Source: Pleurostoma richardsiae
Taxonomy: Eukaryota > Ascomycota > Sordariomycetes > Calosphaeriales > Pleurostomataceae
NCBI GenBank assembly: GCA_030052745.1
Contig: JANBVO010000020.1
Coordinates: 310,001 to 374,000 of the forward strand
Direction: 5' to 3'
DNA length: 64,000 nucleotides
The translations under genes were made by a program, and so were the position numbers. Below, one piece after another: positions 1-10,698 of the stretch. Position 1 is the first letter of the stretch, and the number at the start of each line of letters is the position of its first letter. The notes under the pieces were generated by a model. It worked only from the letters and a program-made list of their open reading frames with translations. It was not told the DNA's origin and searched no databases.

Positions 1-1040
1 GTAAAAACCAACCCAATGATGTCCCTAAAAGCGAGCTGTGGTGAGCGAGTATTCGACGTTGACAAGTCGGTGTATGATTCAAACTTACTTGATCTTCCTG
101 GGACTTATAGCCAGTCCGGTGAAGACACCACCCAGACCAGTGTTACTGCTGGTAACATATGGGTATGTGCCGTAGTCAATGTCCAACATCAGCGCATTCG
201 CGCCCTCAACGAGGATCTTGGCACCGCGGTCCTGCGCATCCTTCATGTACTTGACAGCGTCGACGCAAAACGGGGCGAGCGTCTTGCGGTACTCGCGGAA
301 GCGGCCAATCTCCTCCTCAACGTCATACTCGAGCAGGTCGCCGAAGCGCTTCTTGTAGCCAGCGGCCAGGTTGCGCAGCTTGGTCTCGAACTGCTCCTGG
401 TTGAAGATCTCATGGACCCGGATGCCGTTCCTAGCCGCCTTTGTGGCGTAAGAGGGTCCAATGCCACGGCCCGTCGTGCCAATCTTCTTGCCCGCGAGCT
501 CGGCCTCCTCCAGGCCGTCGACACGGGCGTGAAGGGTGAGGTTGACCTGAGCGCGGTCGCTGACGAGCAGGCGCTTGCTGGCGTCCTTCAGCCCCTTCTC
601 CTCCACAGCCCTCAACTCCTTGAAGAATGCCTCGGCGTTGAAGACAACACCGGACCCGATGAGGTTGATGCAGTTGGGGTTAATCAGGCCCGAGGGCAAG
701 AGGTGAAAGCTGCGAGATGTGTGAGTCATCGCTCACACAGACTCGATGAGCGGCGCTCTTTCTTACCTGTAGGAAACGCCATTGGCACTGAACTCGACGG
801 TCAGCATGCAGTCCTAGACCCCAATTCCATCTCGAGGATACGTACACGACAGAGTGGCCTGCGTTGTGGCCGCCAGCGGCTCGGGCGCAAATCTCTGCCT
901 CCTGGCAGAGAATATCGCTCAGCTTCCCCTTGCCCTCATCTCCTAGAAGCAGTTTGCCGTATTAGTGCTGGGAGATTCCTCGCCGAGAAGGGCGCGAGAG
1001 CACACTTACCCCACTGAGAACCCAAGATGATGGATGCCAT
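1..1040 (-). CDS. ADE12: Adenylosuccinate synthetase, N-terminal part (partial at left window edge)
   Basis: This enzyme joins IMP and aspartate using GTP to give adenylosuccinate, the first committed step from IMP to AMP, in the cytosol. Exons on the minus strand are 1010-1040, 846-942, 767-787, 89-709 and 1-24 (cut by the window edge), giving about 264 residues of a protein usually near 430. The start at 1040 gives [17 protein letters not shown], the family's N-terminal nucleotide-binding signature. It is followed by [25 protein letters not shown] and [16 protein letters not shown], all classic motifs. Every junction has GT/AG ends and keeps phase, including a 21-nt micro-exon (767-787) that encodes ANGVSY. 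The last junction joins ISPRKI to KDIIG, where the family continues. The gene stands alone beside a long gene-free stretch. The identification is very secure; only the C-terminus is missing. Confidence 0.96.
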
Positions 1041-3265
1041 GTTCGAAGCAGTCCGGCACACGAAGACGCGGTCGGAGGTGTGATGCGGGCGACGGACGGC
1101 GGAGAAAATTTTGTAGACACGGCGTTCCTAGCGCCGAGGGTCGGAGCGGCTGAATGGGGTTTTCCTTGGTGGCCAGCTGCCTGCCAGTGCCTGCCAGGTG
1201 ATCCGGCCGGAGGCGCCCGGCCCCACCCACTCCGTCACGGGCCGGAAGGGAAAAGCCCTTTCACCCTTCCCATCGCCCTCCCCAGCACCATTTGACTTCT
1301 TGGGGCCTTAGAAAGTCTCCCTGCTTTGCTGCGCTGTATGTTTCTGATCTTGACTGCCTGTTTCGTTTGCCTCTAGCCCCCAACGCCTTACGAATCGTGG
1401 CCGAACCGTCCAGTCACATGTGGCCGTAGACGTTTTCGATCAAGCCGAGTCCCAGATACGGAGCCGTTATCCCTTCCTCTCAGGGTATCCTGTCTGTATC
1501 CTACAGGCTGACGAGGATATTCTCTTGCTAAGCGGATTTCGGGAGACATGAATCACTCCGCACGGCCATTACCCGGAACCAAATTGCCGAGGAGCTTCGG
1601 CTTCGGCCAGTCGGAATCATGATGCCGCCGAGGACCCAGCGTGAGTGACCGACCCGTAGACTAAACATAGACAGGCTTAGCAGATGTGGGAGACAGCTGC
1701 AGTAGTCTGCCTGCCTTTTGAGTCCGAGCAACGTCGCCCCCCCCACCTACCTACTAGGCTACTATGTAGGCAATCCACCCACTGGAACCATCGCCTGGCC
1801 CGCGTCCTGTCGCTGTGAGACATGTCTCAACGGGGCGCCGGCTATCCGCACCCCTTTTCGCGGCGGCGTCCAAAGTGGCTGGCTTTCAGCAGCGAAGGGA
1901 TGGATAGTTGACGGCCCACCGCGCCGATCAGTGTGCCTGTGTACCTGACAGGTGCAGGAACACGACCGATAAGCCGGCTCGCCGTGGATTCGCGGCGAAC
2001 TGACATCATGGCACGCCGCTCTAGTGGCCAAGTCCCCACAGCTGAGGCTCGCAAGTCAGAGCTTCAGAAGCAGCATCGTAGGAGAAGAGAGCAGGAAAAC
2101 AGAATAGTAAAAGTACAATGGTAGAGCAAAAAGCTCGCATGCTTCGCCTCGTCTGGAGGGGAAGTCAGCGCCAAAAAACTTGCCTGCGTCAGGTAGTTTT
2201 TCTCCGGCCGGGAGTTGAACTCGCGTCTTGTCGATTTTGTTGTCCTCTGATCGGCCACGTTCACGTCCTTCCCATTCCACCACGTGCCTGGGTTTGACCT
2301 GAGGTGTGTTCGGCACCCGCCACCACAGACAATCCGGAATGAGCTTAGAGTGGTTGGTAAGTGAAGGCCAAGCGAGACATCGGATGAAAATGTCGCTGGC
2401 CCGTGAGTGACAATGACCTATGGAGATCACCACACGCGTCAAGTGTACTATGTAGAAAATTGCGCGGAAGTGGAAGTGGAGACGTGCCTCAGAGCATTCC
2501 CATTTGCTCTTACAGCCCTTGTGGGATATGGGATAGTATGCCCTTCTCGGTCCTTGGGCATGCCGATCCGGCCGGTCTCTGTTAAATCCCATGTCCCCCA
2601 GAGAAGAGGAGAAGACGCGAGCGTGACTTGCTACGCACCGGGCATGAAGGCGGGTCGGATATTGACCAGCACGTCCAACAACCAGGCCCCTAGAGTGTCA
2701 GACAGGGTGGGCAATCAAGTTTGTGTCCTAGCAAGGGCAAAACTAACCCCTGGGCCCTGTCCCGCCCCCTTGCGGCATCTGCACGGCCTAAAACGCACAT
2801 CGCGGGGGCTGCCTCTAGCGTCTCTTAGCTTATCGAGCCCGTACCCAGGACATCCCTGTGGAAGAAGGGCTCCGGGGCTTGAATGCGCAGCCCTCACAAG
2901 CTGTCTGGGATAGTGGCTTGCAGGAGTCTCAATGCCTGCGTCATGCGCGATTTCCTGACAGGCTCAGCAGCAAAGATTGTGAATATGGTGATGGCAGCGG
3001 CGAGAAGCTTCTCAACAGGGGCGATTACCAAGAAGAGACGTGAATGAATGCTGGCGCTTGTGCTGTGCATAGGACAATTGACGTTGATCGTACATTGGCC
3101 TTAGGACCATTCTAAACTTGTGAAAGCTAAAGGGGTAAAAACCGAGACAGCAAGACACGCTACATTTTGACACCTGCAACCCGAAGCAAACACGTAGCAA
3201 ACTCTCCCTTTACAGCGGCCCTACCCGGCCCATCCGCGTTCTTGGCGGCTCCACTAACCATCGGA
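1041..3265. other. Gene-free stretch
   Basis: About 2.2 kb between the divergent start of the adenylosuccinate synthetase gene and the 3' end of the permease gene. Open frames of up to about 170 codons exist (for example plus 2407-2913) but lack family motifs, splice context and coding-like composition. The first few hundred bases must hold the synthetase promoter. A tRNA-like string on the minus strand near 2190-2270 does not fold as a tRNA (see rejected items). Confidence 0.6.
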
Positions 3266-5143
3266 TCACTCATTCCGCTTGACCAGCTCCGCCGGGGATG
3301 TGTAGGTCTTGCGGCCCCAGACGAGGTAGTACGCCATGGCGAACAGCATGGTCCCGCCGAAGATGGGGGCGTTCCAGTTCATGTCGACGGGGGAGGGGTT
3401 CGGCTCGATGGGGAAGAAGATGAACACCCAGACGATGACTAGGAACATGACGGCGCCGACGTTCACGAAGATGCCCGCAGCACCCAGGGACCAGCGATGG
3501 TCGGGCAGGGGACCCCGCAGGCGGCGCAGGACAAGGCAGGAGAAGGAGATGATGTAAGTGCCGAGTAGGGCACTGACGGCCAGTGAGCCGATGGCGTTAA
3601 ACGCGACAGTGGAGCCGATGTTGATGAGGGAGAGGAGGCAGGTGATGATGAAGGTGATGATGACGGCATTGAGGGGGATGTTCCATGTCGGGCTGACCTA
3701 GAAGCACAGTAACGCGTTAGTTCTGATCGCGAGACAATGAAGAAGTCCTAATTAGCTTACATGGCTGATGAAGGAAGAGAAAGGCAAGCCATTGTCTCTA
3801 GCAAAGGCCCAGGTCTGGCGAGACACTGTAGCCACGGTGCTAATGCAGGCCGACGTGATGTTGACAATGAGGATCGCCGTCATGATCGAGGTGGCAGCGT
3901 GGCTCTTGGTGACATTGAAGAACACCTGGATGAAGGGGTACCCCGTAGGGGTGTCGATAATATCGAAGGCACTGCCCATCGTGAAGCAGAAGGTGATCAG
4001 CATGATCCAGCCCATGCTCCCGTTGACGGCAGCGGCCCACATGATGGCCTTGGGGAGCACGATCGACGCGTCCTTGATCTCCTCAGACATGTGGACAGCG
4101 GAGTCAGCGCCGATCAGGGTGTAGACCGGGCTCAGGAGGCCGACCATAAAGGACAGCCCTGTTGTCTGCCAGCCACCGAGGTTCAAGAATTCAGTGAAGA
4201 CCTCCTTGGCACTGTTGCGCGGGGCCAGGACCCAGAGGGGGATGAGAACCGCGAAAAAGCCTAGGACGTGAATGATGAGGACCATACCCTCGACCATAGG
4301 CAGCTTCTTGGCGAGGAATGTGTTGAAGACGATGCAGAACGCCGTGATTGCAATGACTAGCAGCGTCCCGTGCCACGCCTCGAAGACGTAGGTCGGCTTG
4401 TTGAGGACCAGAAGGCCCTGGATCATCGTTCCTGCCAGGAAGGCCAGTGATGCCAGGCCAACTTGCCACCCCAGAACAGAGATCCAGCCTGGGTGCCGTG
4501 CATGTTAATTTAATGTTCAGTTGAAGAAATTCGCATATTAGAGCTCTTACCAACAGTGTAGCTAACAAATCTCTGGGTCGACGCCGGAGCGAACTCAGAG
4601 ATCCAATGATATTGGCCTCCAGACGTCGGAGCTCTGGTGGAGCGAGTGTTAGAGGCTTCTTGCCCGGCTTTGAGGGGAGAATGAGGACATACATGGACGC
4701 CATCTCCGCAATAGAGGCAAACACGAGCAAATAGCCAATCCAGGTGAAAAGGTAACCCCATACTAAGCCGGCAGGCCCTCCGTTAAGGAGTCCATAGAAA
4801 CTCGTCCTGTGACAGCCTATTGTTAGGTCGACGTTCTCGCTGTTTCGGATAAATGAGAAGATGCTCACATCAAAGCAATCTCCCAGGTGCTCATGAGCGT
4901 GCAAGCAAATCCAAGAGTCGAGATGAACCGGAAGTTTCTCTATGTAGACCATCCGTCAGTGTGTGTAGAGCCAAAGACTTCTTGCTCCTCTCTTACGTTG
5001 AGTTGTTGGATCCTTCCCAGCATGCGCATCTCATGCTCATCAGTATCTGTCCCGCGGCTCCGGGAGAGATTGCGCATCTCGATGCCATCTTCCAGGTCGT
5101 GAGCCGCCCCCTCGACGACGTAGGTCTTGATGTCACTGGTCAT
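3266..5143 (-). CDS. APC-family amino-acid/GABA-type permease
   Basis: A plasma-membrane proton-coupled transporter for an amino acid, GABA, choline or a similar amine. Exons on the minus strand are 4997-5143, 4869-4939, 4693-4806, 4551-4633, 3761-4488 and 3266-3697, totalling 1575 nt (524 aa), the usual length for the family. About 50 hydrophilic residues precede roughly twelve hydrophobic segments. Family landmarks are APTSGGQYHW and SEFAP after the third segment, the loop GADSAVHMSEEIKDAS and RQTWAFARDNGLPF. The ATG at 5143 was chosen because the open frame further upstream is not protein-like. The C-terminus ends in a short hydrophilic tail (TYTSPAELVKRNE). This group resembles fungal UGA4/HNM1-like permeases. 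The sequence alone does not settle the substrate. Confidence 0.92.
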
Positions 5144-7001
5144 GTTGACTGAATTCGGTTTCCAACCTTCAACCAAGAAGAATGTGGTGCAGTGAAGGAG
5201 AGAGAGAAGGAAGGAGCCAGTCACCGCCGAAGAGAAGGAACTGAGACGGACAGAAGTGTACAGGGAAGGGAGAAACAGATAGAGCTTCGGGGTCCTCCCC
5301 TTCTCATACCCGCAAAGCACGTGTATGTGTGTCTCTGTGACAGGCACTAGCCCACCCAGGAGCTGCAAGTTTGCAAGCTCACAGACCTCGAATACCAAGG
5401 AAACGGGCAACGTCGTGGCCCCAAGGGGCGGCGCCTCTTCTGAGACCCCCTTCACACCTTGAGATACCAACGGAGCTAGTCAACGATACTGCAAGGGGCT
5501 GCGAACGCCTCTTAGTTTGATCCATCGCAACGTGAGCCTTCGAATTGGATTACGGGTCCAACAGTTGCGTCAGCCAGTGATGCTTTTTCTCTTCCTCATG
5601 GCGCGGATGCATCTCCAGTGCCCAATGAGGCTCGGCGACGGGCCTGACAATTGCATCGTGCAGCGAAGCGAGCTAGCGGCAGCTTCTCATCTTTGCTTCT
5701 TCTGAGCTCCGCCATTCAATGCAGGCGGAGAACCTGGCAGCGTGCCCAGACTGCCCAGGCACCGGGGGGTGAGTGAACTCATTGGACAGGGTGCATGCCC
5801 GCCTCTCTTGTTTCACTCGGAGTCCGAAGAGGTGGAATGGGCGTCTGCCTCCAAGCGAAAGAAGGGAGGAAATGGCCGCCACCAGCACCAATACCTCTTC
5901 CGTGGCGCCCGTCCGGCCATCTTACCCGGCGACCGTGCATTGCTTAGCTCCTTGGAAGGAATCGCTAGTGCCCGCGAGGGGGCCTGCCCGCAAGAGCCGT
6001 CAAGTCAAGCACTGCGCTAGACTTGCATAGGCCAGGAAGACATCGCGGGACTTGCATGCCACTAAGGTCAAAAGGTCAGCCCGTCACCGAGACAGTTGGG
6101 CGCCGTTCAGACTGGAGAAGTTAGTGCGGGCCACTCAACGCAGCTCAACACAACTTCAGTGGGCATATGAAGTGGGGGTGTCTCTGTCTCTGTGATCGGC
6201 ACTGAGAGACATCTCGGTCTGCGCACGATATTCTGGATTGTCTCCCATCCAGTCACCATGACATGCAGAGAGATCGTGTCCGTCCTTGCCGAGTCTCAGC
6301 TGTGCCCAGAGCATCGCGTCGACCTTGGCCGTGGGATGATGCATCGAGAGGCGTTGGTCCCAGGTTCTCTGCAATCAGCCCATCTCCTGCCCCCTAATTC
6401 CTTGCATTATCACACATTCTGCACTCATCAATATGTTGGCTGAAAGGCGTCTCAACGTTACGTTTGGGGCGTCGAACACCAAGGTTCAACCCGGCAGCAA
6501 GTGGCTTGCTCGGTGGCACAGTCGCGCCTCGCTCGCTGTTGCCCATCATCACTTGGACAATGCCAAGGTTCTCGTTCCTGGTTTTTGCTTCTTTCCTCCT
6601 TCCAAATTGTTTGAGAGTGTGCCTGCAAGGCCATTGTCCCTGCTTCAGCGCGCAGTGTGCAGGATGCGCTGTTATAGTTGCCTCCCTGTAACCCCTTACA
6701 TTGTGTCTCGAGTTTAGCACGGTCGATCGCGAGGAGTGAGGCCCGTCACCCGCGAGGCCTGCGAAGTATACACGTACGTGCGTGCTGCGTGTCTCACTGG
6801 CTGGTCTATGTGCCGTCCGCCTGTGGCAGCGGCCTGTCCGTTTAGAGGGACGGCGCGGTAGATCGTAGATAAGCTCGTCTCTAGCTCCCGCGGTGCACCA
6901 CGATGGCCTCCAGTACTTAGAGTTTCTCTCGCCTGTCCTTTCCGTTTCTCTTGGTTGCCGGTTTTCTCCTGTTTTACCTCCCAAGAACAACCGAGTCCAA
7001 G
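5144..7001. other. Gene-free stretch (divergent promoters)
   Basis: This 1.86-kb region separates the permease (minus) from the rhodopsin-domain protein (plus) and must carry both promoters. Short open frames occur on both strands, the longest being 218 codons on minus at 6394-7050. They are rich in Arg, Pro and Ser and show no motif. I see no gene, tRNA or mobile element. Confidence 0.55.
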
Positions 7002-8458
7002 ATGTCATCCAATTCCACAGACACGGGCTCGTCGTCCGACGGGCTGGCACCCGGCCAGTCGCCTCCCCTCGCCGCTCTTACCCCGACGAACCAAAGTGGT
7101 GTTGTCCTGATTGGGGCTGCGCTGGCCCTCATATTCGCGCTCATATCGTCGATGATACGATTGTTCATCCGGATGGAGTTCCGTCAGAAATTTGGCCTCG
7201 ATGATTTGACCTCCTTTGGTGCGACGGTAAGCTGGTCTCCTATCCGCACGACGCAAGGTAGATGCTGATGAGCATAACCAGACCTTCTTCGTCATACAAT
7301 CAAGCGTCGTCTTTGTGTCTGTCTCGAAAGGTTTCGGAAAGACGATCGACGACATCTCGCCGGCCGACAACGAGCTCTGGCAGAAAGTAAGCCGCGTCTC
7401 GAGGCTCGCATATTACTGCTTGAACCTAACTTGAGTTCAGGATGCCTATGTCAGCGAGCTCTTCTATATTATCACCATGTGGCTCACGAAATGCTCTGCC
7501 ATCTTTCTCTTCCTGCGACTGTCGCCCGACAAGAGACACGCGCTGGCATCGTACATCACGCTGGTCGCCTCCACCGTTCTGATGGTCATTTCCGTCTTCG
7601 TCATAGCCATTCGTTGTGACATTAACGAACCGTGGGTATTCGTCGATGCGAAGTGTCCTGGCCTGGTTAGTGTCTTTCATAAACTCGGAGTGCCTGGCCG
7701 TTTTGCTAACCTGTTCTCTCTCCCAGTTTCCGCGTTGGCAAGCTGTGACGGCCTTCGATGTCGTGACAGAGTGTGCACTCCTTGGAATATCCATATTCAT
7801 GATATCAGGCCTTCATCTGCCCTTCACCAAGAAGGCAGTCGTCATATTCGCATTTGCGCTCCGGCTACCGTACGTCTTATCTCGCTTTGAGGGACACATA
7901 CCCCTGAAGGGAACCAATTTTGGTACTAACACGCCTTACAGAGTGATCGCACCATCAATTCTGCACCTGCATTACCTCGGCATTGAATTCTCCAGCGCCG
8001 ATCCCTCACTCGATGGCGTCCTCGCAACGGTCTGCGCACAGATCGAGATCTGCTACGCCATCATCGCCACCACTACGCCTTGCCTGCGTCCCTTCATGGG
8101 CGCGCTAAGCACACACTACGGTGGCACTAAGGAGGTCACCACGTCCCCGGGGGGTACCAAGGCCACCGCCCGGTCGAACCAGGACTCCTACTCCCTGGGG
8201 TCGCTGTCCACGACGACCAGGATGGCCAAGACCGCCGAGGAGAAGAAGAACAAGACCGCAGTCTCCAAGAACAGGGCCCTCTCGCCGCCACCGGCACCGC
8301 AGGTCAGGTGGGACAACACCGAGTACAACGTCAACGTGATGTCGGAGGACCAGAGGAGCTTACAGAGCGGGGAGAGCAGGCAGATGATCATCTCGAAGAA
8401 CACGGAATGGATTGTTGACTACGAGGAACAGCAAGGGCCTGGGAAGGCTGTCTAGACT
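7002..8458 (+). CDS. Rhodopsin-domain seven-helix membrane protein (Pth11-like)
   Basis: An integral membrane protein of the large Pezizomycotina family with a fungal rhodopsin/Pth11-like domain, thought to be receptors or sensors at the plasma membrane; ligands are unknown. Exons are 7002-7226, 7282-7386, 7441-7665, 7727-7869 and 7942 to the stop near 8455-8458 (about 403 aa). The N-terminus is Ser/Thr/Pro-rich and hydrophilic, with NST and NQS sequons. Seven hydrophobic segments follow, starting with VVLIGAALALIFALISSM. Family-like features are FGLDDLTSFGA after helix 1, KGFGKTIDDI, DVVTECALLGISIFMISGL and IEICYAIIATTTPCLRPFM. The cytoplasmic tail of about 130 residues is charged and Ser/Thr-rich. 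It lacks the eight-cysteine CFEM domain of some Pth11 relatives. The start at 7002 gives a typical N-terminus. Confidence 0.88.
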
Positions 8459-9442
8459 TCATTGTCTCGCTTACGATCTTGTGAGAAGCGTTCTAGTTCC
8501 TTGCTTACAATAAGGTGTTCGGGCGACTAAGACAAAAGGATGGAAAGGTATACACGGAGTTTCAAGGTTGTCGGGAAGTGGCGCAAAGGCTTGAGGCAGT
8601 TTCTTAGGGTCTAGGAATGTCACGAAGATATCCCGGAGTTGTGGCATTGTTGAGTCTAGCCTACTCGTGATATGCCAAGGAAATTTGGAGTTGTACAATT
8701 TGACGTGCTATACCCTCCTAATGTCAGCAGCCCAATGCCGGAGTCTCCTATTGTCAAACGGCCGGAAATCCCGGTGTGTTCATCGTCTCGGAAGCGCGAT
8801 TTTGCCTCTCGAATCACTTTGTCGACGGCGTGATCCACCCCGCATAAGCCAACGCCACGAAACGCTCTCTCGTCATTGTCTGCATCTCGACCTCCCTCCT
8901 TGCCACCAACATCCCCCCTGTAAGTTCTGCGCTGGTCCAGGTCATGGGATGAAATGTACGCTGCAGCATACCAGGATAAACCAAGTAGGCCGCCACTCGG
9001 TTTCCCCAGGCAATTCCCAACATAACATCTTCTCGAGGGCAGTGAAATCGAATCATGTGTTGCTTCTAGTCCGAATCGAGATCACCCTCGTGTGGCTTCA
9101 TTCAGAAACCAATTCAGTATGAAATCTACACAATACCGGTAGTGTAGGATGTGTTTGACAAACTCACAGCCGGTTCTCAATATCCGCTTGATGACATGAA
9201 ATATGCAATAAGTTGAAGTGGCATTGAATTTGGGCATGCACCAACAATTCAAAGTCCGATCAGCATCCAAGCCCGGGTTCGTTGGTGTGCAAATGGCCAT
9301 AAATGGTGTAACCCGAGCAACAGGTGAATTTTTGTCACATAATTGCGAGGGACTCATATTGCACATGTCGACTGGGTCATATTCTCATTTTTTCACGTAA
9401 GAGTATGGAAATGCGACTAGCCCGTATCTGGCCTTTCCTCCT
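8459..9442. other. Gene-free stretch
   Basis: About 1 kb between the 3' ends of the rhodopsin-domain gene (plus) and the dioxygenase gene (minus). A minus-strand frame at 8814-9056 looks somewhat protein-like but has no recognisable family, and no neighbouring exon extends it. I call no gene here. Confidence 0.5.
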
Positions 9443-10698
9443 TTACTGGACAAAGTCCTGGCCCAGCGCAACCCGCCTCGAGGAGCTGTTGGGGTCGAGA
9501 TACGGCCTCTCTCCGAGGCCGACAGCGCGGTTTCCAAACCTGTCTCCCAGTCCATTATAGTCAAACGTGGCCGAATGGAAGACGCTGCGGTTATCCCAGA
9601 TGGCTGTACCATATATCAGCAAGGAAGCCCTGGTAATAGTGGGATAGGAAGAGGGACTCACCAATGTCGTTCTTGTTCTTCCACTTCAAGCGAACCTGGA
9701 GGTCGTGATTCTTGTAAACAAGGTCCAAAAACCAGTTCAGCAGATGCTTGCTCTCCTCCTCCGTAAGACCGTTGATGTGCTTCACATGGCCACCGACCGG
9801 GAAGATGCTCTTCCAGCCGGTGACGGGGTTGGTGCGGACGACCGGGTGTATGGCCTTCAGCTCAGTGCCGACGTTCTCGGGAGCTCCACGCTCCTTGTCG
9901 TACAGCCCGAATCCAACTTTCTCAGCGACCTGCCGGAAGTAAGGCTGTTCAAAAGTGGCGGTCAGACCCTCCAGGAACTTCTGGTACGGTTCACTGATGC
10001 GGTCGTAGATCTCGTAGCCGGAGGCCCAGAGAGTATCTTCCAGCGAGAGGAAATTAGTTGATCGCCTAAATTCGGCGAATACTGGACAGGAACATACCAC
10101 CACCAGTCTCGGGGAGCTCTACAAGCCGCAGAGACGTGTAGTCTGCGGGGACGGGCTCGAAAGAGATGTCCGCATGCCACTGTGCGCTGCTGGTTTTCTT
10201 CGCACTGAGCTCGTCTACTGCGGTCCGGCTGTACAGTTTCTTGTGCTGCACAGAGCTAATCGTGCTGATCTCAGGGTCGCTGCCGCCGAGCTCGCGCTCA
10301 GAGTTCAGAATGGGGTGGATGTGCAACCCCGAGGTTGCGGGCCGTCCCGTCAGCTCTCCGAGTCTGAGGATCAGCTTCTTCTGCAGGTCGTTGTCGAGTT
10401 CATCCTGGGCGCGGAAGAACACGACACCACGCTGAGAGACTGGAGACAAGTCAGAATTTCATTAATGATACTGGCGACATGGAAGCAGCTAACTTGTGAC
10501 CGCAAGATCTCTCAGCAGCTCGTCCGAGTTGGGGGCATTCAACCACTCAACTAGATTGGCTGCCGGGAACTCGCGGCCAATGGCAGGAGTCACATCGAAA
10601 GACTCGTAGCTGTTCAGGGCACCTGACAGCTTCAAGGGCTCTCGAACTGGGCCCTTGGACCTGACAGGGATGTCGGCATCGAGTGCTGATGGCGCCAT
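9443..10698 (-). CDS. TauD/TfdA-family alpha-ketoglutarate-dependent (sulfonate) dioxygenase
   Basis: An Fe(II)/2-oxoglutarate oxygenase. Fungal relatives such as yeast Jlp1 release sulfite from taurine and other sulfonates. Exons on the minus strand are 10494-10698, 10098-10439, 9662-10036 and 9443-9603, giving 360 aa, a normal length. The iron-binding facial triad is visible: His157 and Asp159 in QWHADISFEP, and His317 in WDNRSVFHSATFDY. ETGGDTLWASGYE just after the HxD, SQRGVVFFRAQ near the N-terminus and VVRTNPVTGWKSIF are family landmarks. No signal peptide is seen, so it should be cytosolic. The gene is divergent from a Dal5/ACS-type permease 2.3 kb away, which fits uptake plus desulfonation. 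Other TauD members act on herbicides or alkyl sulfates, so the substrate is inferred. Confidence 0.93.

Noticed and set aside
2190-2270. Minus-strand string with box A-like TGGCCGATCAG and box B-like GAGTTCAACTC
   Set aside because: The two boxes are only about 36 nt apart, the T arm does not pair and no acceptor stem can be formed, so it is not called as a tRNA.
8814-9056. 80-codon minus frame (REDVMLGIAWGNRVAAYLVYPGM)
   Set aside because: It looks protein-like but has no recognisable family and no joinable exon, and it lies between two 3' ends.
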